A stretch of 64,000 nucleotides of DNA from Chlorops oryzae (lineage: Eukaryota; Arthropoda; Insecta; Diptera; Chloropidae). Shown here piece after piece: positions 24,279 through 35,000 of the stretch (positions are counted from its first letter, which is position 1; each line of letters begins with the position of its first letter). Under the pieces are notes generated by a model. That model was given only the letters and a program-made list of their open reading frames with translations, did not search any database and was not told where the DNA came from. A program made the translations under genes and the position numbers. The DNA lies in NCBI GenBank assembly GCA_020466095.1, contig CM035806.1, positions 135,134,981 through 135,198,980 of the forward strand, written 5' to 3'.

Positions 24279-27200
24279 TTCGCTTCCTATCAGAATTGTG
24301 CTCTGATTTAATTTAATTAAACACAATAAAACGATTTGCTTAAAAGTGACCAAAAATAATCCTTTTTGGTACACATAGTTAATCCTTGGGTAAAACAACG
24401 AACGTCTTTTTTAAAACAGGGAATGAACGAGAATTTGTACATTGCAACCATCCCTGCACTATCCATTAAAAAAAGTATTTAATTAATAATAATAAAAAAA
24501 AAACGCAAACCATAGTTAAAAAAAAAATAATTAAAATAATAAAACGATATAAAAACCAAAAACTAACTGCATTAACAAAAATTATAAAAAAATATAAAAT
24601 TTATCGAAATAAGAGCGAACAAATTTAAAAGAATAAAATAATAATTGTACTTATTTTATGATAACGAAAAGATCACAAAGAAATTGAAAATATATTTATC
24701 ACTTGGTGTCCTGTTTGCTGTGTTATCGTCGGTGTGTGTATTTCTATAAAAGTTTTTAAATGTTCTCTCTTCTCTCTCTCTTATCTCTCAATTGATGTAT
24801 GTACATAGATCGGGTGTTGCCGTTCGGTGGAAATCAAAAAAAGGCGATCAAACATTTTACGAAGCCATAACGCTTATGATCATAAACTAAAACTTCAGTA
24901 TCATATCCACTCTTCTAATCTCTCTCATTCTCTTCTCTTACTCTTTCTTCTCGTCTTTCTCTCATTCTCTTTTCTCAACATCAATCTCTTATTCATCTCT
25001 CTCTTTGAGAACTCTGGATCTCACTTTTGATTTGCCAAAGTATTTAATTGTTCGTTTCAATATTTATCTGAAGTGAAGATTTCGGGACCAGAAAGAAGGG
25101 GTCGTGAGACATTTTCAGAAATCATAAGATTCTCTGTTACCCCATAAAGAAAATCTGGGCACCAATCGAACAATATTTGAAGCGAACGCTACACGACCTT
25201 GCAGATTCGAAAAAAAAAAAACGGCCAACAGAACTCATCCAATTCCAGCTTTAACTACTCTAAGAGAATATAGCCATTAGGCGTAGACAGCCTTCGAAGA
25301 TCTTCTTTGGAAAACAATTGCACTAGGTGAAAAATTTATAGCATATTTACAGGGTAACTTTAGTTTTTTCCTCTGATTTCGGGGGAAATTTTTTCAACTT
25401 TGCACTATCAAAACGGTATCAAGGAACACTCGGATACAATTGACCATAATATTCTCACCAGTTTGGGTGATATTTGGCCATTGGATGGTTAAAAAAGGCG
25501 GTGAAATGTTCGTTGAGATTTTTGCTAACAGATCGAGTTTTCTCGGGTCACTAACTGTTACAGTTCATTTCCCCGCATCAGAAGCAAAAAATTTGCTATA
25601 GAAAGGGGGGGAAAATTTTTAAACGCTTTTCGAGATACAGCCCATTAATAAAAGCTAAAGAAAATTCGTCAACTTTACATTTTAGGCTGTGGTCTAGCGT
25701 CTAGCATAGAGAGCTATCTCATCGCATGAGGGAATTTGAAAAGTAAAATTAAATCTTCATAACGGCAACACTCCTCAGAAATTAACTGTATTTATTGTAT
25801 GTAAATTTATAATCGTAAAAACTAGGATATAGATGAAAACAAAAAGAAAAACAAATTGTATCCAAATGAAAAAAACATTCAAATGTATGGCATCAGAAGC
25901 GTAGCCTAATCCCAAATAATTGTAGCCTTTAGTTTAATTAAGTCCAACTTTATCAACTGTCAGAGGATTCAACTGATGAAAATTGTATATAAATTCATCG
26001 AACATGAAATGAGCTACCAAAGAAGGGAATTAAACATTTAAACATAATTAAATAGAATAATAATTAGAAGAAAAACAAACTAGCAAAGATTAACTTAAGA
26101 TATTAAATAGCTTGACTCGAATTAAGTAAATGTTTTCTTAAGCAACTTTTTCCAATAGGAAATTCTTTGTAAGCCATCAAACCCATCGGAAACACCCATT
26201 TTATAAATTTATATATTTATATATATTTATATATATACAGTATTTAAATAGGTACTAGTATAAGTTTGTAAAATGCAACTGTAATGTAGGGAATAATTTT
26301 CAGAATTATTAAGTATAATTGGTGTACTGCACTTTAAAGAAAAAGGCAGCTAACTGAAATTGTATATATGTACTCGTAGCGGCGTATGGATAGTAAGTTA
26401 ACGTATAGAAATGAATTCATTATTGCAACGCTTTCAAAATTTTGTAGATTTATGAATTTCAATAAGAATTGCACATTTCATTGTTTCGCTGTATTTTATT
26501 TTGAATTTTTCTTTTTAATCAAACTACTCGCAATCGATCATGTTTTAATATAAAATATTTATAAATGTGAAAGAAAAAAGAAAAGATCAATTTTGACTCT
26601 AGTGTTATTTTGACCATTACTGTAATTGTTTGCATCGTCTAATCAAGAGTTTTAAGACTCCAATTTTATACAAACACACAAGCGTTCAGCTCTACAAATA
26701 TTTCTGTTATTGCGTACATGGGCGTATCAAAAATTTCATTTAGCGGCGCAAAGGGGCCTAAAGATATACATGATTTATTTTATGAGTATTTGGATAGTTT
26801 TGCTTATTAACTTACCGGGTTTCTCATGCTATCAAAAGTCTCTTTTTATCTTCTGAAGAACGATGTTTGAGTCTTGTTCGATTTTTCGATGCTTTTCAAA
26901 AGTTCCTTGGCGGTGTTTATTGAGGAGGAAGCATTTAGATGGCGGTACGGGGCGGGGGTGGGAGGTGAAGCCCCTAACACCCGGTGAATACGCCCATGAT
27001 AACGTACTAGATTTTTTTTTTGTTGCACATCAAATAAATTATGTGCATACATTAAGGCGCAATGCACTCAGAAAAATTTTATTGCTTTACTCGTAATATT
27101 ATAAAAAAACATAAGTATATAAAAATATATTATAATTGTAATGTTTGTAATAATAAATATATATATATATATATAATCTTACATGTAATGAGATCTTTAA

Positions 27201-27491
27201 AATGTCATATGTGGCACGACACGTAAAAAAAAAAACACACAACTTTAAGAATTGCATCTTTAAAAAAAAGTAACTTCCCTTTTTTACACACAATAATCTC
27301 CGTAAAGACAAGGACAAACACATTGGACTTCATGGCTGTTCAAAATTCAAACTTTTCTCTACATGAATATGTAGTTGTATAGATGTTTTATATAGTTTAA
27401 GGAAAATCTAAAGCAAATTTTTCACTATTAAATTATGCATGGATATTAAGCCTTTAATGTGTATGCCCAATAATACTTAGGCTTATTATCA

Positions 27492-27526
<35 letters not shown>

Positions 27527-28550
27527 TTATTTGTGCAAATTCAATTACCTCAAACAAGAGTGTAATGCTGATGAATAAATAATTGAAAAAAAAAAAAAAA
27601 ATTTAATAGAATAAAGTTCGATGTTTTAATGTTCAAAATAATAAAATGTATGTATGTATGTGCAAGAAAATAATTTCTTTTTAACCATAATAAATTTCCT
27701 TCACATTAAATGTTTTAAATGTTCAACATGAAAAACTTAACACAAAAGAAAACAAAATACGCAGAAGAAGGTAATTGCAAAAAAATAAAAAAAATAATAG
27801 CAGTCAGTTATATGTTAGTAAATATATATGCAAAAGTGTGTGTGGTAAATATCATACACGCAAAAAAACATCATTCAATTTTATGTCCTTAAAAATATGA
27901 ATATGTTTTATTTATATGTGGGTTAAAAACTCAAAGAAAACTCAAGAAAGTGAAGGTTTTTCTTTTCGAAGAAACGCAGAGTTGCATTTTTCTTTTTCTT
28001 GGAAAGTGCTGTTTTGCACAAAATCTACACTTCTCTAATGAAAAATTAAGCTAAAAATAAAAATAATAAATAAATAAAAAGCAGCTGAAAATTTCTTTAA
28101 ATGATAGTTCGCTTCGTAGTTTTTAAGGTTATGTTTTCTTTCAGTGCATATACTAGCTTGAACAGTAGACTCTCTTTATAAAACTCCACAGTAGAGCATA
28201 AATGCATGACTAAAGCGGTGTTGCCCAGCGTAATACTCTTTCATATAAGTAGATGGGAGTATTGCCGTTTGTTGTTGCATTAATTTTTTGTTTTTTTTTT
28301 TTCTTCAATGTTTTCTATACAGAGCGTCTGTGTAAATGAGCGAATTTACTCATATGGCTATGAAAAAGAACGAAATCTTAGTTCCCACTCTGTTTTTGCG
28401 TACACGTTAAAAAATAATGCAAAATAAATTTTTTTAAAATATATTTTGCCAATCTCAATACTCGGTATGCGACCAAATAATATGTTAAAAGACAAAAGAA
28501 ACATGAGAATTCATGATAGCCTACCATATTGCTAGCATATATGTATGTAT
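23540..28550. other. Non-coding, AT-rich, with pyrimidine tracts
   Basis: No gene is supported. Contents are a TC microsatellite at 24241-24276, TCTC-rich tracts at 24760-24790 and 24920-25010, a repeat-family fragment at 25350-25445 (annotated separately), TA microsatellites at 27162-27175 and 27498-27524, and many A/T runs. Confidence 0.35.
25350..25445 (+). repeat. Foldback-family fragment
   Basis: The stretch with TTTCGGGGGAAATTTTTTCA, CAAAACGGTATCAAGGA and ACACTCGG is related to the inverse of 44400-44495 and to the outer arms of the palindrome at 45.7-49.7 kb (GTATTAAGGAGCACTCAG). It is a dispersed repeat with at least four copies in the window. Confidence 0.6.
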
Positions 28551-28552
28551 AA

Positions 28553-28833
28553 CTATATATGTCACTCATGAGCCGTTTACATTTTGGCTCTTTTCACCAC
28601 GGTCTTGGGTACCCCCCAAAATGAGATTTTTTTCACTTAGGTAATCACCAAAAGTATTTCTCTCTCGCTCTTTTTTTTTGCGTGGCGAGTAACATATCTT
28701 TCTAACTGTCGTGAAACATCCCGCGCAATAGCCATAAGAGTGACATATCGTCCCCTTAGAAAACGACTGTCGTATGTCGCATGTATTTCTTATGGGACAT
28801 ACGACAGTCGTTTTCTGAGGGGACGATATATAG
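28553..28833. mobile_element. MITE family with TIR CTATATATGTCACTC, copy 2, interrupted
   Basis: Homologous to 19092-19307 over its whole length. Its right TIR is split: GAGTGACATA stops at 28747 and resumes as TATATAG at 28827 after a 79-bp hairpin insertion. Removing the insertion and one TA restores the inverse of CTATATATGTCACTC. Confidence 0.8.
28748..28826. mobile_element. 79-bp hairpin MITE inserted at TA inside another MITE
   Basis: The 30-bp arms beginning TCGTCCCCTTAGAAAACGAC are inverted with a single T/C mismatch around a 19-base loop. TA flanks both sides (28746-28747 and 28827-28828). A transcript would fold into a near-perfect hairpin, with the mismatch becoming a G-U pair on one strand. 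Confidence 0.85.
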
Positions 28834-30820
28834 ATATATGTGATTGCTATTTAACGCTTAACATTTTTTTTTTTTCAGTGCACATGTCTCGCTCAGGCGC
28901 ACAGACGTGTGCAAATTAGAAAATTTGTGTCAGTGGTCGTGTTGGGCAGCACTGGGTTAAAGTTAATTGACAAAACCATAAAAAATCTACTAATACACAA
29001 TAACCCGATTAGGGGTAAACATAGAGCGGAAACAGAAAATTTTATGCATCTTCTTCGTTTTGTATCAAGTTAAAGAAATTGAAATGGAAACTTTGAGTAG
29101 GACATTTCAACTACAATGGAAAATTTATGTATTTTCATTCATTGTCATTTTCGACGAATATGGTCATATTTAAATAACTAAAATTACACTTGCGTATGTC
29201 ATATAAAGGACAGTAAAAAAAAAAAAAAACAAAATTTATCAAATATATATATATGTATGTGTACATTGGAAAAAATTAAGAAAAACAACTTTTTGTGTAA
29301 AAACTGAAAATAAAAATAAATACAAATATACTTACTTCAACTTTTTATATTCTATGTTGTGAAGTTTTTGGGGGCGTGGCAATTGCCCACTTTTAATTTT
29401 AAAACTATGGAATTCCAGAGTATTAAATACAAAGTCGACTCTGGTTACCTAACATGAACAAATTTTTGAAAGGCCAGTTCATATTACCTTGGCTGTTCAC
29501 TCTACTGAGGTTTTTTATGTTTAATTTGCTTTAAATACTTAGTTCAAATACAAATATATATGTACACAAATTTAAAGGCGTGGTTCACAAAAGAAAAAAA
29601 AAACTAATTTTTTCTGAAAAAAAATTAATTAGCGACTTTTGTTTCTTCCCAGCAAACATTTGGAGTCCTAAATGAGCCATTTATATATCCTTATTTTGAC
29701 GGCGAGCACTCATAATGAACTTATTTAGGAGGCCATGAACGTGCTTCCCTTCTTGCGAAGGTCATCCTATATGAGTCCGAAATCATATATCGAATGAGCC
29801 CATATACGAGTCATATATCTTAGAGTAAGGGCGGGTAATGTGGTATAGCAGCTTTTCTCTTTAACTAAACACACAGGGTTAACGGAACTACGCTTAATAG
29901 CTTCACGTTTTAATAGAACTATGAAAGCAAGACAGTTTTTTTATTTTTGCAAGCCATGTTATAAATCAGCTGGGGAAAAACTGCGTGGAAGTGTGTTTGT
30001 GTTTTTTTTTGAGCTCAACTAAAAACTGAATTTTTTAATTAAAAAAATTTTTTAACTTCATGAAGCTTACATTTATGTAATAATAGCTTGTTCTCACGGC
30101 GTTGTGAAGCAAGTGTTTCGGTTATCTGAAGCGAGATGCAGATTTACCCGTTCTCACGGTGCATTCTTGCTTCGTTCCAGTGATGCCAACATAGATATTT
30201 TTCACTTTCTATTGCTAACAGTTGGCAGCACTGCTTTGTTTTGACTGTTAGCTTTTATTTATTATCGTGAGCAAAAGCTTTGGTTGTTGTGGAATGGAGA
30301 TAAAGTGTAAGTTAATTGTTATGCATAATATATTTTTAAAGAATGCATCTTTTTACCCGGGTTTGTTTGTTTTTCTTTCTCTGCTGTCATTTATTTCCCA
30401 CTATTTCCGATTATTTTCGATCACAAGCAGGGTTGATATCGAATTTAACTTGCTTCGCTACTTGCCTCGAACTGAAGCAAGTAGAGATAGTGCAGAAGTA
30501 GATGTAATGGGGCCAATTCAGCACACTTGATATCGATGGGGGCGCACAGGAAATGCTTCCCCCTCCAACCGGACTCAATAAAAATATCTTCATAAAAATT
30601 GAAATATGATTTGGTGCTCGGGGCGGCTTCCCCCTTCGCCGGCTCCCCTCACTTCGCTACTGACCTCAAGTAAACCATCTATACCAATTTTCGTTATAAT
30701 AAGTCCACTCCTATCTGTTTCCGCAAGATGTATGCGATGCGATTCCATTGTGCGGGATGTGCGGATGTAGATATAGCAAGAAAAAATTATTATTTTTTTT
30801 TTATAAAAACATCAAATATT
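28834..30820. other. Non-coding, intergenic
   Basis: No gene is supported. A loosely inverted pair around GTTCTCACGG(C/T)G..GAAGCAAG occurs at 30090-30180. Near 30540-30660 there is a more GC-rich stretch with words such as GCTTCCCCCT repeated. Confidence 0.35.
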
Positions 30821-30823
30821 GCG

Positions 30824-30829
30824 TTTATT
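30824..30829 (-). terminator. Candidate polyadenylation signal of the secreted-protein gene
   Basis: AATAAA on the minus strand about 500 bp past the stop codon at 31330. It is the best-placed canonical signal I see, but unproven; other AT-rich hexamers occur nearby. Confidence 0.4.
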
Positions 30830-31005
30830 AAATATTAATTAGAATTATTATCATTTAAAGTATCCACCATGCGGGGATAAAGTATTTTGTAGTTAATTCT
30901 ACTATACTTTACACTCTTATACAATCTCTTATGTAGAATTCAAAGAGCATAAATAATCGAAGGGCGGCCATGCATATACACTGCGTATCTCTTAAATTGG
31001 TTCAA

Positions 31006-31008
<3 letters not shown>

Positions 31009-31036
<28 letters not shown>
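31009..31036. repeat. (GT)n microsatellite in probable 3' UTR
   Basis: About fourteen GT units. A second low-complexity tract, (GGTGGC)n, lies at 31222-31250. Both fall between the stop codon and the candidate poly-A signal of the minus-strand gene. Confidence 0.85.
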
Positions 31037-31329
31037 CAAATACATGTTTATGTTCAGGCTTGTGAGTGTGTGTGCATTTGGTTCGTGTACGTGTAAATGA
31101 CTTTGGCAGTGGAGAGAGTGGGAGAGATGAACATACATACATAGAAGTAAGTGGACTGAAGAAAGTATAGCAGAAGAAAACAGTGAATTGTAAATAGAGG
31201 TGTGGAGGGGAGGGCAAGGTGTTGGTGGCGGTGGCGGTGGCGGTGGCGGTGGTCGAGGGGGAGAGGGAAAGAGAAATATAGTAAAAACATCGGGGATATT
31301 GTACTGGGATTCTCATTCGATCAGCTGAA

Positions 31330-32030
31330 TTAGCATTTTCCGTTTGTCGGTGCTTTCGGCCGGCAGATCTTACTGCGTCCATTCGCACCGTATACGATGT
31401 TGCAAGAGAATGTGAAATAACCACACGTGGACGATTTGGTGTAGTAAGTGGATTGGAAGTTCTTATTCTCTTGCGGTGGGTTCTTTGTGTTATCCATACT
31501 GCCCGTTATTGATTTTGTTACAGTGACATAGCTGTCAGGTGCACGTAGTTTTGGGCGATCTCCGGCTCCGTTACCACCCGATGTCGATGTCGATGTCGAA
31601 TCATTATCTGCATTATGGGACTGCAGCGCCTTCGTGTGGAATTTCTTCTCAACGTTTACGGTACCACGGAATCCGCTTGGAACTGCTTCGGTTGTCGTCC
31701 GAATGGGATACCTTTGGACGCGTCCATTTTGGTTTTGCACGACGGTATACTTGTCGGTTGGATTGGCGGCGACCGCTGCTTGTTGCGATTGCGTTGGTGT
31801 TCTTTGTGTGTAAACGTGATATGTGCCATGCGGTTGGTCCGCCTTTGATACAGATGCACTCGTTGATGTGGATACTGTTTGCGAGGACGCACTGGTCGGC
31901 TTGGCCATTTTGATTGCATTCTCATTGTAGTAGTCCTCATCGTCATCGTATTCATCTTCAGGAATTTCTTCTTCTTCGTCTTCTGGTAATGTACTGAAGT
32001 CGTCGTCACTTTTGTCGATAGCCTTGGAAA
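31330..32030 (-). CDS. Exon 10: acidic region and cysteine-containing C-terminus
   Basis: The acceptor is CGCTTTTAG. The 701-bp exon encodes VSKAIDKSDDDFSTLPEDE, a run of Asp/Glu with YY, a Ser/Thr/Ala-rich section, HVYTQRTPTQSQQ, and a C-terminus containing STCGYFTFSCNIVYG, SKICRPKAP and NGKC before TAA. The four cysteines and the lower complexity bias make this the most promising part for homology searching. Confidence 0.88.
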
Positions 32031-35000
32031 CTAAAAGCGGAAAATGAAATGTATTAGGACTGTGTTTATACATATATGGTCCAAAATTCTTTTTAATGCC
32101 TAACATTCTGTCTCTGACAACGAAGTTCAAATTAATAACAAATTAACTTTACCAAAAAAATTTGAAATAGCAAAATAAAATGCTCTAGTCGAATAGAAAA
32201 AAATCGAATATTACCAAAACTGCATTTTGTTTACTCGCAAATTACAGTAACGTAGTTGTCTTCGTTGGCAAGACAGGACAAGACAAGACAATGTATTCAT
32301 CGCTTAAATTCTAAAATTCATAGAAATATATTCATTGAAAGATTCTGATTTTAGAGCAATTTTTAAGTGATTTGGCGACAGACCCTGTACTGACGGTGAC
32401 AGCGCCCAAAAAATGGTTCGATCGGGTCCATTCTTTATTTATTTTTATTTTATTTCGTAAATACGCATACCGAATTTCGTGAAGATAGCTCAACTCCTAT
32501 GGTAAGAAAACTGTATAGAGACAAACAGACAGACAGGCAGACGGAAGACGGACGACGGACTATAGACAACGATGGGACAGAAGTCCTGCGACGTCTGATT
32601 CATTTCTAGGACATTTTGTAAGCCTTACTCGTACTGATTCTGGATGTTACTACACTCATCACATATGTCGATTTACCTCGGACACTAAAATGTTCGGTAA
32701 AATGAAATTGATTAGACTGTGTTATACATAATGGCCAATTACTTTTTAACTAACTAACATAGTCTGTCTCGTGACAGAGCGATAAGTTCGATTTGAATTT
32801 CAATGACAAATATAAACTTTACAAACAAGTAAGTGTTATATCAGCGAGCTGACAATAAATACGCATCAAACTAATTTTTCGAATACAAAGAATGATATTA
32901 GGGCATAAGGACCTTAGCCGACTTTTGTTTAAATTCTAAATTGAAAACGCTTTTGCCACGCATTTCAAATTTTTATTGGACAGTTCTAATCGACATGTAT
33001 TCATCGCTTAAATTCTAATTTCATTGAAATATTTCATAAAGTGATTTTGAGCATTTTTGGGCAATTTTAGTGATAGACCTGTACTAGAGTACCCTTAATA
33101 ATGTCCGATCGAATTTGGGAAGCGTTACGGCTATGAAGGAATGTATACGGTCCATTTTTGTTCAATCCATTGTATTTCGATAGAGACAATTTTTGAAACA
33201 CGCCCATATCCGCCCAATTTCCATTTGAACGTATACTGCTTCAAACTTTCAAATATGTAAATTATCAAAATTCATAAAAAACTTCGATGTTAGAGCAGTT
33301 TTGTGATTTCGTAAAGACCTAGTACTGGAGGTACCAAAAATGGTCGATCGGAGTCCATTCTCGAACTTGCTTATCATTCCCCGTACACGATACCAATTTG
33401 TAGATAGCTCAACTCCTTCGATAAGATTCTGTTTACACACAACAGCACAGACAGACAGACTACGGTACAGACAGCAGACATGTTCGGACATGTACTAAAT
33501 CGAATTGCTTCAACTGGAACATAGATGCCAATTGACCTCTAACTAACTAACTATAACAGGTCTGCTCGTGCAGAGCAGTATAATGTGCGATTTGTTATTT
33601 TTCAATGACAATATAAATATAAAAAAAATTGTGTAGATACTTTTGTGTCTATGTGGAGTAGTTGAAGATTTTTAGGAATTATTTCAAGGACGGTTTGAGC
33701 AGGTGCATGTCACAGGGACGGACATAGTTAAAAACGTGGCAGCATTTAATTCCAATTAAAGTGATGTTCTGAATCGAGAGGCTTGAAAATTTTTTTTTTA
33801 TCTGAATTGGAACCACATTTGGACTGATTCTTTCTTATCACAATATCCAATTTGGTCTCAAGAGAAATTTCTACATACCTTCTTTGCTTGTCTTCGAAGC
33901 TTTAAGATGCAAATCTGGAATTGCATCGGATTCTGACGTCAACGCAGGTCCATTATAAATTGTGTCCACACGATCCGTTACCCTGAAAATTTTCGAGGAT
34001 ATCGTAGTAATGGTATCGTATTAATGGGGAATCAGTGAGATTTTTGAGATTGAGATAATCTTACGCATCACTGTCACCGAATTGACTTATGGAATGGAAC
34101 AATTCCCTATTTTGTTCCCGGTAGGTTGCTACTTGTTCCTTGGTTCCCGAAGCCGACTGTGCTGCACCGTGGTATGATATACCAAATCTAGAGAAAGGCC
34201 TTCAGTGCTTTGTAGTTTGAAAATTATTTTTAGTTCCTACTTGGATTTTCCATGAATTTGAGATTGACTCTGCCCCGAATGTGAACCGGACTGTGAAGAC
34301 GACTGTCCTCCTCCAGAAGATGGGGTAATATCAGAGCCGCCATCTTGTCTAGGCCGGAAACCAATCTGTGCTTGAGATGATGTTTGACCTGGTCCACTCG
34401 ATTGTGCATCAGCCAGACCACCCTTATCATTTGCTTGAACCTATGGGATGAGAGTTTTTAAAAAATATTATAAAATGAATAGGAATGCCTATCTTGAATA
34501 TCTACTTCGCTCTGGCTTTGATGGATGATGCCTCCACTCTGCGAGGAAGCTTTCGTGTCGCCCGTTTTGCTGTTGACTTGAACTTGAGCCTGTGATTGAG
34601 CAGCGCCTCCCTGACCTTGGGACTGACTCATCGCTCCTTCTGAGCTTCCGCTAACCTGAGCGTTAGCCGATCTATCGTTATCAGATGTCAAGGCGCTGGC
34701 GCTGAACGTACCCGAGGAACTGTATGTACCGGAAACCTGTGTTTTTGCTGTGCCACCATTCTTTTTGCCTTGAGCGCTAGCAGATGCTTGTCCATCGTTT
34801 ATAGTCGATTCAGCTTGAGAAAATGCATCGTCTGCTCCTCCAGTTCCTCCGCCAGCTGCAATTATGTTACCAGGTCCACCGGTGGTTAGGCTTTGAGGCC
34901 CTCCAGGGACTAGAAGCTGTTGTCCAGGAACTGCCCCGCCTGGAACAAAAACTGTTCCTTGGGATCCACCTGGAACTAAACCTCCATTATCTCCAGGTCC

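Noticed and set aside
31539..31913. Plus-strand open frames opposite exon 10
   Set aside because: Antisense shadows of the real C-terminal exon, without a start context or recognisable domain.
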